Assembly (NCBI RefSeq): GCF_039392895.1
Contig: NZ_CP135027.1
Span: forward strand, 478,512-542,511
Reading direction: 5' to 3'
Source of the DNA: Buchnera aphidicola (Mindarus keteleerifoliae)
Lineage (GTDB): Bacteria > Pseudomonadota > Gammaproteobacteria > Enterobacterales > Enterobacteriaceae
DNA: 64,000 nucleotides
In this document: piece after piece, positions 39,112-48,208 of the stretch
Numbering within the stretch: position 1 is the stretch's first letter
Layout of the letters: every line of letters starts with the position of its first letter
Notes under the pieces: generated by a model
The model's database searches: none
Told to the model about the DNA's origin: nothing
What the model saw: the letters and a program-made list of their open reading frames with translations, nothing else
Made by a program: the position numbers and the translations under genes

Positions 39112-39567
39112 GTTAGAATTATAAATTAATAAGAAATTGTATTTGATTATTATGAATAATTTTTTTTTTCCTAGCAAATAATTTTAATTAAAATATAACT
39201 TTTTATATCAAATAAAATTTACATTTTAAATTTTTTTTCTAGACTACTAAGATAGTTAACGTTTTTAAATAAAAAATATATAAAAAAATCAATATTATCT
39301 TAATTAAAAAATTAATAATTTGATTTAAAATTAAATAATCTTTAAAAAAACAAAAATCTTAAAAATTAATCTATACAAATTAATAAGATTTATTGAAAGA
39401 TTAATTAATCAAATTAAATATGATAAAATTAGTCAATCAATATTAAACTAAGCAACTTTAATTAAGAAAATACATCTATTATTACTAATTGTTAAACTTC
39501 AATAAATATAACGTTAAAAAATATTATTTATAGTAAAGATTATTATTTTTTTATAAAGGATCAATTT
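39112..39567. other. Divergent region between rpmE and hslV
   Basis: About 455 very AT-rich bases upstream of both rpmE and hslV. No gene is visible. The hslV ribosome site (AAAGGA, 39555-39560) is at its right end. I looked for a sigma-32 heat shock promoter (CTTGAA and CCCCAT-like) and did not see a clear one. Confidence 0.45.
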
Positions 39568-40098
39568 GTGACTACAATATTAAGTATTAGAGTTAGAGAT
39601 CAAGTAGTTATTGGTGGAGATGGACAAGCTACATTAGGCAATACAATTATGAAAAGTAATGTTAAAAAAGTAAGAAGTCTTTACAAAAAAAAAATTATTG
39701 TAGGTTTTGCTGGAAGCACAGCAGATTCTTTTACTTTATTTGACTTATTTGAAAAAAAATTATCTATGTATCAAGGACAGTTAAAAAGAGCTGCTATAGA
39801 ACTAGCAAAAGATTGGAGAACCGATCGAATTTTAAGAAAATTAGAAGCATTGCTAGCAGTGGCAGATGAAAAACATTCATTAATTATTAGTGGGAACGGA
39901 GATGTAATTCAACCCGAAGATAATCTTATTGCCATTGGTTCAGGCGGACCTTATGCACAATCAGCTGCTAAAGCACTAATTGAAAACACTAGTCTTGATG
40001 CAAAAGAAATTGTTAAAAGATCATTAACCATCGCCGCTAATATATGCATATATACTAATCATACTTTCACTATAAAAACTTTATTTTCAAAAAAGTAG
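39568..40098 (+). CDS. hslV: ATP-dependent protease HslV (ClpQ) peptidase subunit
   Basis: A 176-residue proteasome-like threonine peptidase, the same length as in E. coli. After Met removal the N-terminal TTILSIRV exposes the catalytic Thr. [20 protein letters not shown] and [19 protein letters not shown] are conserved. It starts with GTG at 39568, supported by AAAGGA seven bases upstream. It forms a double hexamer with HslU, encoded 10 bases downstream; the two are an operon ending at a hairpin at 41503-41539. Confidence 0.98.
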   Translation: MTTILSIRVRDQVVIGGDGQATLGNTIMKSNVKKVRSLYKKKIIVGFAGSTADSFTLFDLFEKKLSMYQGQLKRAAIELAKDWRTDRILRKLEALLAVADEKHSLIISGNGDVIQPEDNLIAIGSGGPYAQSAAKALIENTSLDAKEIVKRSLTIAANICIYTNHTFTIKTLFSKK

Positions 40099-40108
40099 GA
40101 TCATCCAT

Positions 40109-41440
40109 ATGTCAGAAATGACTCCTCTAGACATTGTTCTAGAATTAAATAAATTTATTATTGGACAAAAAAAAGCTAAAAGAGCTGTAGCTATTGCTCT
40201 TCGAAATCGTTGGAGACGAATGCAACTTAATGATGAATTACGTCATGAAATTACTCCTAAAAATATTTTAATGATAGGCCCAACAGGTGTTGGAAAAACT
40301 GAAATTGCTAGAAGATTAGCTAAATTAGCTAATGCTCCTTTTATTAAAGTTGAAGCAACAAAATTTACTGAAGTAGGATATGTTGGAAAAGAAGTAGATT
40401 CTATCATTCGAGACTTAACTGATACAGCAATCAAATTAATCAAAACTAAAGTCATTGAAATTAATAAAAATAAAGTAAAAAAAAGAGCAGAAGAAAGGAT
40501 TTTAGAAGTCCTAGTTCCAACTCCAAAAAGCAATTGGGAAAAACCAGGCGATACCATTCGACCTACTGCTACAATTGAACTATTTAGAAAAAGACTCAGA
40601 GAAGGTAAATTAGATGATAAAGAAATAGAAATTAATGTTTCAAATGCCTCTATCGGAGTAGAAATTATGGCGCCTCCAGGTATGGAAGAATTAACTAGTC
40701 AATTGCAATCAATATTCCATAATATCAGTGGAAAAAAAATAAGTAGCAAAAAATTAAAAATTAAAGATGCTTTAAAATTACTTACAGAAGAAGAAGCAGC
40801 AAAATTAGTAAATCCCGAAGATATAAAAAAAGAAGCTATTAATTCTGTCGAACAAAATGGAATTGTCTTCATAGATGAAATAGATAAAATTTGCAAAAGA
40901 AGTAACACTTCAGGACTAGATATTTCTCGAGAAGGGGTTCAAAGAGATCTTTTACCTCTAGTTGAAGGGTGCACAGTTTCTACTAAATATGGTATGGTAA
41001 AAACAGATCATATTTTATTTATAGCTTCAGGTGCATTTCAAACATGTACACCTTCTGATCTCATACCTGAATTACAAGGTCGTTTGCCTATTCGAGTAGA
41101 ATTAAAAGCTTTAACCATTGATGATTTTGAAAATATTTTAAAAAAACCCAAAGCATCTATGACCGTTCAATATACGGCATTAATGAAAACAGAAGGTTTG
41201 AATGTAATATTTACTGAAGAAGGAATTAAAAAAATAGCAGAAGCTGCTTGGAAAGTTAATGAATCTATGGAAAATATTGGAGCACGTCGATTACATACTG
41301 TTATGGAACGTTTAATGGAAGAAATTTCTTTTTTTGCTAATGAAAAAATTGGAGAATCTATTATTATTGATACTAAATATGTTAGTAAACATTTGGATAA
41401 ATTAATTGATAACGAAGATCTTAGTAAATTTATTTTATAA
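40109..41440 (+). CDS. hslU: HslU (ClpY) AAA+ unfoldase
   Basis: A 443-residue AAA+ ATPase, equal in length to E. coli HslU, that unfolds substrates and feeds them to HslV. Walker A is [15 protein letters not shown] near residue 57, Walker [10 protein letters not shown] near 257; the pore motif is [12 protein letters not shown]; the sensor region is [12 protein letters not shown]. The C-terminal tail SKFIL, which docks to HslV, is conserved in form. It begins [20 protein letters not shown]. Part of the hslVU operon, which in Buchnera is one of few proteases kept. Confidence 0.98.
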   Translation: MSEMTPLDIVLELNKFIIGQKKAKRAVAIALRNRWRRMQLNDELRHEITPKNILMIGPTGVGKTEIARRLAKLANAPFIKVEATKFTEVGYVGKEVDSIIRDLTDTAIKLIKTKVIEINKNKVKKRAEERILEVLVPTPKSNWEKPGDTIRPTATIELFRKRLREGKLDDKEIEINVSNASIGVEIMAPPGMEELTSQLQSIFHNISGKKISSKKLKIKDALKLLTEEEAAKLVNPEDIKKEAINSVEQNGIVFIDEIDKICKRSNTSGLDISREGVQRDLLPLVEGCTVSTKYGMVKTDHILFIASGAFQTCTPSDLIPELQGRLPIRVELKALTIDDFENILKKPKASMTVQYTALMKTEGLNVIFTEEGIKKIAEAAWKVNESMENIGARRLHTVMERLMEEISFFANEKIGESIIIDTKYVSKHLDKLIDNEDLSKFIL

Positions 41441-41502
41441 AAAAATTAAATATTAATTTAAAATTGTTAATTTTGTCAGAAAAATATCTTTATTTTTCAT
41501 TT

Positions 41503-41539
41503 AAATCCATCTTTTTTTATCGAATTAAGATGGATTTTT
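41503..41539 (+). terminator. Rho-independent terminator of hslVU
   Basis: AAATCCATCTT at 41503-41513 pairs perfectly with AAGATGGATTT at 41527-41537 across a 13-base loop. The stem merges into TTTTTA on the plus strand. It is 62 bases past the hslU stop. One of the more convincing intrinsic terminators in the window. Confidence 0.75.
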
Positions 41540-41740
41540 AAACTTTTGAAAAATATTTACCAAAACATTTTTTACATCTATAAATATTTTTTAAAAAGTT
41601 TTTTTTTAATTTATATATTAATATGTTAAAATGCATACCGATAAAAAATCTCTTAAACTGTAAAAAATAATTTGAATTCTAAATATATCATTTACTTTAA
41701 TATCATAAAAAACATACTTCTATTGTATTAGGCAAACAAA

Positions 41741-42484
41741 ATGACAAAATGGATTAGAGCAAAAGTATTAAAAATTAAAAAATGGAGCCCAAATTTATTT
41801 AGTTTAATATTAAAAGCTAAAATAGCTCCTTTTATACCAGGTCAATACAACAAATTGCTTTTAAATAAAAAAAGTTCAATTCAACGTGCTTATTCTTATG
41901 TAAATTCATCAAATAAACAAAATTTAGAATTTTATATTCTTTTAATTCCAAATGGAAAAATGACTCCTTTTTTGTATTCTTTAAATGTTAATGAAAAAAT
42001 CTATATTTCAAAAGAATCTTTTGGTTTTTTTACAATAAGAGAAATACCTAAAAAAGAAATACTTTGGATGTTTTCGACAGGAACTGCAATCGGTCCTTAT
42101 TTATCAATATTACAAGAAAAAAAAGAAATTTTACGATTTAAAAAAATTGTTCTTATACATGCCATTCGATACTTTAAAGATTTAAACTACTTACCTTTAA
42201 TAAATAATATTAAAAAACAATATGGAGAAAAATTTTCTTTTATTTCAGTAACTAGTAGAGAAAAAAATAAAAATTCTTTATTTGGAAGAATCCCTAAATT
42301 AATAGAAAATAATTCCATTGAAAATAAATTAAATTTAAAAATTCAAAAAGAAACCTCTCACATAATGTTATGTGGAAATCCAAACATGGTCAAAGATACT
42401 ATTAAACTACTTTATAATATTAAGAATATGCGCAAACATTTGAGAAGAAAATGTGGAGAAATTACATCAGAAAACTATTGGTAA
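41741..42484 (+). CDS. fpr: Flavodoxin/ferredoxin-NADP reductase
   Basis: A 247-residue FAD enzyme that moves electrons between NADPH and flavodoxin or ferredoxin. The FAD-binding RAYSYVNS is near residue 50; the NADPH region has STGTAIGPYLSILQ and the C-terminal HIMLCGNPNMVKDT; the protein ends with the typical aromatic C-terminus ENYW. Length equals E. coli Fpr (248). In the window the ferredoxin Fdx is at 61750, so Fpr could reduce it for Fe-S assembly. It is convergent with epmA, 33 bases apart. Confidence 0.96.
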   Translation: MTKWIRAKVLKIKKWSPNLFSLILKAKIAPFIPGQYNKLLLNKKSSIQRAYSYVNSSNKQNLEFYILLIPNGKMTPFLYSLNVNEKIYISKESFGFFTIREIPKKEILWMFSTGTAIGPYLSILQEKKEILRFKKIVLIHAIRYFKDLNYLPLINNIKKQYGEKFSFISVTSREKNKNSLFGRIPKLIENNSIENKLNLKIQKETSHIMLCGNPNMVKDTIKLLYNIKNMRKHLRRKCGEITSENYW

Positions 42485-42517
42485 TTTTCTTTTTTTATAT
42501 TTTAAAAAATTTAGATG

Positions 42518-43474
42518 TCAAACATCAAGACTAAATGACATCGCTTTACGAATCTCTTTAAGGTTTAATGATAACATAACTAATCGATCAATTCCTATTG
42601 CTATTCCTGAACATTTTGGAAAATTTCCTTTATCTAAAGAATTTAAAAAATCTAAATCTAAAGGATGTTCCTCTAAGCCTAATTCTTTTCTTTTTTTGTT
42701 ATCCATTAAAAATCTTTTTTTTTGTTCATTGACATCTTTTAATTCATAAAAACCATTTCCTATTTCCACTCCTTTAAAAAAAAACTCGAATCTTTCAGAA
42801 ACTCTGTAATCATCAGGATTAATTTCTGATAAGGATGCTTGAGCTGATGGAAAATGATAAATGCATATCGGATTTTTTTTCCCTATTTTTGGTTCAATTT
42901 CTTCCATAAATAATACTTCCAACAAATTATTAAAATTTTTTGTTAAAAAAACTAAATTCGAAATTCCCAACTCTTTTACAAGATTTTTTAATTTTTTTAT
43001 TGAAATAGAAAGAGGATCAATTTTAAGATATTTTAAAAATATTTTTTGATAAGAAATAACATCTACTTTTTTACATTTAAAAATTAACTTTAATAATTTT
43101 GTAACCTCTTTAATCAAATCATGCATAGAATATCCTGGTTGATACCATTCAAGAATAGTAAATTCAGGATTATGAAAAATTCCTTTTTCTTCATTTCTAA
43201 AGCTATGACAAATTTGATAAATTGGCCCAATTCCAGCTGCTAATAATCTTTTCATATGATATTCAGGACTGGTGTTTAACCAAAAATTAGTTTTTTTCTT
43301 TTTGTTAGATGAACAATAAGTAGTATTAAATTGAACAATATTAGGATCTGTTATAGGATATTTATTTAAAATTGGTGTTTCTACTTCTAAAACTGATAAT
43401 TTTGATAAAAATCTCCGAATCTTAGTAATAATCAAAGATCGTTTAATCAAAGTTTCAATAGAAGCAGTGGGCAA
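42518..43474 (-). CDS. epmA: EF-P lysine ligase EpmA (YjeA/PoxA), start displaced by a poly(A) frameshift
   Basis: A 318-codon frame with class II lysyl-tRNA synthetase-like catalytic motifs: RRFLSKLSVLEVETPIL, LNTSPEYHMKRLLAAGIGPIYQICHSFRNEE, NPEFTILEWY and GIAIGIDRLVMLSL. EpmA attaches beta-lysine to elongation factor P. The frame starts at a TTG (43474) without ribosome site. Upstream, an ATG at 43498-43500 with AAAGAG before it reads MLKKK into a run of eleven A (43485-43495) and goes out of frame; one more A would give NCDWLPTASIETL, matching E. coli SWQPSASIPNL including the Trp. So the real start is likely 43500 with a one-base deletion in the tract. Confidence 0.9.
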   Translation of the reverse strand: MPTASIETLIKRSLIITKIRRFLSKLSVLEVETPILNKYPITDPNIVQFNTTYCSSNKKKKTNFWLNTSPEYHMKRLLAAGIGPIYQICHSFRNEEKGIFHNPEFTILEWYQPGYSMHDLIKEVTKLLKLIFKCKKVDVISYQKIFLKYLKIDPLSISIKKLKNLVKELGISNLVFLTKNFNNLLEVLFMEEIEPKIGKKNPICIYHFPSAQASLSEINPDDYRVSERFEFFFKGVEIGNGFYELKDVNEQKKRFLMDNKKRKELGLEEHPLDLDFLNSLDKGNFPKCSGIAIGIDRLVMLSLNLKEIRKAMSFSLDV

Positions 43475-43484
43475 CCAATCACAA

Positions 43485-43495
43485 TTTTTTTTTTT
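43485..43495 (-). other. A11 slippage tract at the epmA start
   Basis: Eleven T on the plus strand (A in the message) separate the only well-placed ATG of epmA (43498-43500) from the body frame. Twelve or nine A would be in frame. It is the second frame-breaking tract in the window, after rnr. Confidence 0.75.
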
Positions 43496-43559
43496 AACAT
43501 AAACACTCTTTATTAAACAATTTTTTCATTAAATTTTCTAAAAATAAAAACTAAACTTA

Positions 43560-43585
43560 CAGAACATAAATAAATTTATGTTCTG
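43560..43585 (-). terminator. Hairpin terminator downstream of the unrecognised gene at 43628-44434
   Basis: CAGAACATAAA at 43560-43570 and TTTATGTTCTG at 43575-43585 form a perfect 11-pair stem with a TAAA loop. On the minus strand it is 43 bases past the stop of the unrecognised gene and is followed by a T-rich stretch, GTTTAGTTTTTATTTTT-like. It insulates epmA from that gene. Confidence 0.7.
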
Positions 43586-43627
43586 CAACAAACATTATAT
43601 CAAATTTTTAATATTCTAAACAAATAT

Positions 43628-44434
43628 TTATTTCATAAAAAATGAATATTTTATTATTGGATTCTCATATGGAGAAATTGTTAAAAAAGCACGAACTCCA
43701 TAAGAACTATAACTTTTATCAGAAACTTCAGAATCTTTTAATTTTACTTGAGATATACTTGTAGCTAATAAAGTATATTTTCCATTTCCAATTTTATCAA
43801 GTTTATAACTTAACTTACTAGAGGTAGGTTTAAATTTAGAAAAATCTGATTCTAAAGATTGTAAATCATCAAGAGATTTCTTAAATACAGAAGGTTGTAC
43901 GTAAGTAGAAATTAATTGTCTTTCTGAAAGACTAGGTACATCTTTTTTAAGATTAGCTAACAACTCTTCTGGAGATTGTCCGTTAATTTCTTTTCCATTC
44001 AAACTAATTGATACATTTTCATCAAGATTTTTTATAAAATTATTGTTCAATTGACTTGTATTTTTTAGATGAATAAATGATTTTTGCAATGGATTATTAG
44101 GAAAAGGATCTTTTTTTGATGGAACTTCTTTAGATAAGCTTTGCCAAATAGGATTATCTAAATCTTCATCTTTCATATTTGTTACGTCAAATTGATCTTT
44201 TTCATCAATAAAAAAATTAAAACTTTGAGGAAAAATCTTTGCACTATTTAAAAAATATGTTCTTTCATTAGTGCTTAAATTAGAATTGCTAAACTTATCT
44301 TGATGTATTTGATTTAATTCTCTAGAAGATTTTGAATCAGAATTCAAGATTTTTTTTTCTGAACTACTTTTGATACTTTTACTTTGGTTAATATCGAAAA
44401 GATTTGTTTTGTTAACAACCATTATAGATGACAT
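43628..44434 (-). CDS. Unrecognised Ser/Lys/Asn-rich protein (Buchnera orphan candidate)
   Basis: I do not recognise this protein. From ATG 44432-44434, with AAAGGA ten bases upstream, it has 268 residues; the frame is open to a TTG at 44500 that would add 22, crossing a run of eleven A. The N-terminal half is low complexity, rich in Ser, Asn, Lys. The C-terminal half is more ordered, with NGQSPEELLANLKKDVPSL, YKLDKIGNGKYTLLATS and a Tyr/Pro-rich end (SPYENPIIKYSFFMK). No signal peptide or membrane segment is evident. It has its own terminator. From memory, Buchnera genomes carry a lineage-specific hypothetical (yba3) between epmA and rsmJ; I cannot confirm they are the same. Confidence 0.75.
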   Translation of the reverse strand: MSSIMVVNKTNLFDINQSKSIKSSSEKKILNSDSKSSRELNQIHQDKFSNSNLSTNERTYFLNSAKIFPQSFNFFIDEKDQFDVTNMKDEDLDNPIWQSLSKEVPSKKDPFPNNPLQKSFIHLKNTSQLNNNFIKNLDENVSISLNGKEINGQSPEELLANLKKDVPSLSERQLISTYVQPSVFKKSLDDLQSLESDFSKFKPTSSKLSYKLDKIGNGKYTLLATSISQVKLKDSEVSDKSYSSYGVRAFLTISPYENPIIKYSFFMK

Positions 44435-44666
44435 AGTTTTTACATCCTTTTCTTTATCTTCGATTAATTCCCTTTTACTCGCATTTTTTTTTTTAGTCAA
44501 GATGTCAATAACAGATATTTTAAATAATTTTTCGTTTATACATTTTTTTTTATATATTTAGTAAATATAACGTTTTTTTTTATTTTTTAATAGGAAATAA
44601 AGAATATTTATGTTATAAATAAAAGTTTGATTCTAATAAGTTTGAAAAAAATTTTATTTTTTTAAA

Positions 44667-45416
44667 ATGGTTTATATAGAAAATAATTCTAATCAAAAAT
44701 ATTTAAGATATATAACTAATAAATGGAATTTGAAACATAATCCAAAATCTGTAATAAAATTAATAATTAATTCTACAGGCTTAGAATTAAAACATAGACA
44801 TTTTCCAAATTTAGGAACTTTAAAAGTAAATTTTACTAAGGGAAGTATCTTTCATAGAAGTTTTTTAGCTAACAAAAAAAATGAACTATTAGCTAAAGCA
44901 ATAGGAATCAAAAAAAATTTTTATCCTTTTGTATTAGATGCTACTGCTGGTTTAGGAAGAGATGCTTTTATACTTTCTACTTTGGGATGTAAAGTTCATA
45001 TGTTTGAAAGAAATCCAATTGTTGCCGCACTACTATTCGATGGTTTAAACCGAGCTTACACTCATATTAAAGTTAGCTCATGGTTAAAAAAAAGATTATT
45101 TTTTTCCTATGGTTCTAGTTTTAAATTAATAAAAAAGTTAAAAAAATACCCCGATGTAATTTATTTAGATCCTATGTTTGCAATAAAAAAAAAAGCTTTA
45201 TCTAAAAAAGAAATGAACCTACTAAAATTTTTTGTCGGAAACGATTCAGATGCTAGAGATTTATTAAACTTTTCATTTTGTTATGCAAAACATAGAATTG
45301 TAATCAAGCGTCCCCGATCATTACTTCCTTTTTTTAAAAAAAAAGTTACTTATTCTATAAAAACTAAAAAATATCGATTTGACATTTATCTTTCATCTCA
45401 AAAAAAAATACTTTAA
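44667..45416 (+). CDS. rsmJ: 16S rRNA (guanine-1516-N2)-methyltransferase RsmJ
   Basis: A 249-residue SAM-dependent methyltransferase that makes m2G1516 in 16S rRNA. The SAM motif LDATAGLGRDAFILSTLGCKVHMFERNP is nearly that of E. coli RsmJ (YhiQ, 250 residues), followed by VAALLFDGLNRA and the catalytic-type VIYLDPMFA. The C-terminus KYRFDIYLSS fits the family. It starts at ATG 44667 with no clear ribosome site. It is divergent from the orphan gene and convergent with ynfM. Confidence 0.95.
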   Translation: MVYIENNSNQKYLRYITNKWNLKHNPKSVIKLIINSTGLELKHRHFPNLGTLKVNFTKGSIFHRSFLANKKNELLAKAIGIKKNFYPFVLDATAGLGRDAFILSTLGCKVHMFERNPIVAALLFDGLNRAYTHIKVSSWLKKRLFFSYGSSFKLIKKLKKYPDVIYLDPMFAIKKKALSKKEMNLLKFFVGNDSDARDLLNFSFCYAKHRIVIKRPRSLLPFFKKKVTYSIKTKKYRFDIYLSSQKKIL

Positions 45417-45505
45417 GTTTCCTAAAAAATTTTTACAAATAAATTTATTTTTTTATAAATTTTTTTATTCTTTAAAACTATAAATTTTTTTATAAAAATT
45501 TCATT

Positions 45506-46792
45506 TTATAACTTCAATATTTTTTTTAATTTCAAAGATAAAAATATACCTATGAATAATAAATTCAAAATAAATATAGAAATTCCTAACCAACATCCAA
45601 ATGACCAAAAAAATCCTCCTACTGTTCCTAAAACACTTGCTCCAAAATAATAACTAATCAAATACATTGAAGAAGCTTGTCCCTTAGCTTTTTTTACACG
45701 ATAACCTATCCAACTGCTGGCTATTGAATGTGCTGAAAAAAATCCCCCTGAAAATAATATTAAACCTAAAAAAATACTTAAATAATTATTTAATTGAGTT
45801 ATACTAAGTCCAATAATCATTATTATAAACGAAAAAAATAGTATAGTACTTCGATTATACCGATGTATTAAAGTACCAGCTTTAGGAGAACTATAAACAC
45901 CAGTTAAATACACAATTGATAATAAACTAATTAAATTAGAATCTAAAAAAAATGGAGATATCATCAATCGATAACCTATATAATTAAATAATGTTATAAA
46001 GCTACCCATCAAAATAAATCCTATTAAAAATAAAATTATTAATGCTTTATCTTGTAAATGCAACAAAAAATTTTTTATAAAAGAAATATAATCTAATGAA
46101 ATTGATCTGAAATTTTTGGAACTAGGTAACATCGTTAAAAAAATGATTGTAGAAAAAAAAGAAAAAAATCCTAATGTTAAAAAAACCGATTTCCAAGAAA
46201 AATAATTTGAAATTATAGTACTTAAAAATCTTCCTATAAATCCTCCAAATGTATTTCCACTAATATATAATCCAATAGAAAAAGATAAATCATTTGGATG
46301 AATTTCTTCGCTAAGATAGCTCATTCCTACAGCTGTAACACCACTTAAAGCTAATCCAATTAATAATCTCATGATAATTATTTGATTCCAACTATTTGTA
46401 AAAGAACATAAAATAGTTAACATAGCGGATGTAAACAACGATATAGTCATAATTTTTTTTCTTCCTAAAAAATCCGAAAAAGATCCTGTAAATAACATTC
46501 CGATAGCCATCGTAACAGTAGCAGCAGAAAGAGAAAGACTACTTTGAGAAGGAGTTAAATGAAATTCTTTAGAAAAAATAGGCAATATAGGTTGTACACA
46601 ATACAAAACAGAAAATGTAGAAAATCCAGCAAAAAAAAAAGATATTGCTATTTTTCTAAATTCTTTAGTTTTTTTTCGAATCAATTTTTTTTTTGGTTTA
46701 ATAAAATCTTTGTTTAAAGCATTCTTCATTCTAGTTTTTTTAAACGATTTTTTAACATTTATTCTTTTTTTATTTTTAATTAAATTAAACAA
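45506..46792 (-). CDS. ynfM: YnfM-like MFS transporter
   Basis: A 428-residue major facilitator protein with about twelve helices and a basic N-terminal extension of about 45 residues. It resembles E. coli YnfM closely: FAGFSTFSVLYCVQPILPIFSKEF, LSLSAATVTMAIGMLFTGSFSDFLGRKKIM with the MFS loop motif, YLSEEIHPNDLSFSIGLYISGN and AHSIASSWIGYR. Substrate is not known. With tsgA it is one of two MFS proteins here. The dapF gene lies upstream on the same strand, 177 bases away. Confidence 0.9.
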   Translation of the reverse strand: MFNLIKNKKRINVKKSFKKTRMKNALNKDFIKPKKKLIRKKTKEFRKIAISFFFAGFSTFSVLYCVQPILPIFSKEFHLTPSQSSLSLSAATVTMAIGMLFTGSFSDFLGRKKIMTISLFTSAMLTILCSFTNSWNQIIIMRLLIGLALSGVTAVGMSYLSEEIHPNDLSFSIGLYISGNTFGGFIGRFLSTIISNYFSWKSVFLTLGFFSFFSTIIFLTMLPSSKNFRSISLDYISFIKNFLLHLQDKALIILFLIGFILMGSFITLFNYIGYRLMISPFFLDSNLISLLSIVYLTGVYSSPKAGTLIHRYNRSTILFFSFIIMIIGLSITQLNNYLSIFLGLILFSGGFFSAHSIASSWIGYRVKKAKGQASSMYLISYYFGASVLGTVGGFFWSFGCWLGISIFILNLLFIGIFLSLKLKKILKL

Positions 46793-46969
46793 AATTAACT
46801 CCTAAACTAAATTATAATACTATAATTAAAATTTAATTAACTAATTCAATTTTATCAAACATGAAACTAAAATCGATTAATTTTAATTTTTATGAACATT
46901 TATATTTAATTTTTTTATATTTCTAAATAAAAAAAAATTAATGTTTTTAATTCAAATACAAAATAATTT

Positions 46970-47800
46970 TTATAAATAAATACTTCCATCATAAACATGT
47001 TCGGCTAGACCTGTCATGTAAATAACATCATTTTCCTTTTTCCATAAAATTTCTAATTTTCCACCTTTTAATTCTACGGATACTTTATTTGAAAGTATAT
47101 TTTGTTTAATTCCAACTGCAACTGCTGCACATGCTCCGCTTCCGCAAGATTTTGTTTCATTTGAACCTCTTTCATACACTCGTAATTTAATTTTTTCTGA
47201 ATTTATAATTTCCATAAAACCAACATTTACACTATTTGGGAAGAAATCATTTTTTTGTATTAATGGAGATAACTCACTTACAATTTTTGTATTTATGTCA
47301 TTAACGGTAATAACACAATGAGGATTTCCTATTGAAACTGCTCCAAAATAAATTTTTTTTTCTTTGATAAATAACGAATATTTTGTTTTAAAAATTTTAG
47401 TTAGTAAAGGAATTTCTTTAGGAAGAAAATTAGGTTTTCCCATATTAACTCTTACAAGATTATTTTTTAAAATTTTTAGAATTAAAATTCCTTTTTTTGT
47501 GCTAACAAAAATTTTTTTATTTTTTGTTAAACCTTTTAAATATACAAAAAGAGCAAAACATCTTGCTCCATTGCCACATTGTTCTACCTCACTTCCATCT
47601 GAATTAAAAATTCTATAATTAAATTCAATTCCAGAATTAAATGATTTTTCTACTAGAAGTAACTGGTCAAAACCCACTCCTTTGTAACGATCAGACAAAG
47701 TTTGAATTTTTTTTGAAGTTAAACTAATTTTTTGTGTAATAGTTTCGATTATCATGAAATCGTTACTTAAGCCATGCATCTTAGAAAAATTAATTTTCAT
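46970..47800 (-). CDS. dapF: Diaminopimelate epimerase
   Basis: A 276-residue PLP-independent epimerase converting LL- to meso-diaminopimelate for lysine and peptidoglycan. Both catalytic cysteines are visible: EQCGNGARCFALF (near residue 75) and KSCGSGACAAVAVG (near 219). The start MKINFSKMHGLSNDFM fits the E. coli start. Length equals E. coli DapF (274). In E. coli cyaY lies between dapF and the cya/hemC side; here only a 408-base gap without gene is seen. Confidence 0.97.
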   Translation of the reverse strand: MKINFSKMHGLSNDFMIIETITQKISLTSKKIQTLSDRYKGVGFDQLLLVEKSFNSGIEFNYRIFNSDGSEVEQCGNGARCFALFVYLKGLTKNKKIFVSTKKGILILKILKNNLVRVNMGKPNFLPKEIPLLTKIFKTKYSLFIKEKKIYFGAVSIGNPHCVITVNDINTKIVSELSPLIQKNDFFPNSVNVGFMEIINSEKIKLRVYERGSNETKSCGSGACAAVAVGIKQNILSNKVSVELKGGKLEILWKKENDVIYMTGLAEHVYDGSIYL

Positions 47801-48208
47801 CCTATTTTTTATCTCTTAATATGTACAATTGTAATTATTTTGAAATACTACTTATTATCAACAATATTACAGTTGCCTTTAGTTAATAGCAAAAGAATTT
47901 AATATCGTTATCAATAAAATTCCTTAAATATTTTAAACAAATTGTTTTTTAATTATTTAAAATAAATAAATACTTATTTAATATTTTTTACTATAATGTA
48001 ATTGGTTTTTTTAATTTTTATATATAAATATGTATAATTTTTAATGAATCTATTTACTAACAATTATTAAACCTTTAAAAAATGTTTATTTTTATTTTTT
48101 ATGTAAATCTTTTTATTTGCATAAAAAAAATTTTTAAAAAATTAAAATTTAAGTACTAAATTTTTTTATTTAAAAATAAAAAATCACTTTCACAATATCT
48201 ATTTAAAA
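47801..48208. other. Divergent region between dapF and hemC, cyaY slot
   Basis: About 400 very AT-rich bases. E. coli has cyaY (frataxin) and cyaA in this neighbourhood. I see no frataxin-like reading and no open frame of that size, so cyaY appears lost or moved. The region should hold the dapF and hemC promoters. Confidence 0.5.

Noticed and set aside
39400..39567. Sigma-32 heat-shock promoter for hslVU
   Set aside because: Neither CTTGAA nor a CCCCAT-like element with proper spacing is visible upstream of the GTG start.
40243..40557. 104-codon minus-strand frame opposite hslU
   Set aside because: Shadow of the highly conserved hslU Walker A region.
43500..44580. Further frame extension of the unrecognised gene across its own eleven-A tract
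   Set aside because: The upstream frames end in stops and no ATG in any frame gives a credible extension; the ATG at 44434 with AAAGGA is sufficient.
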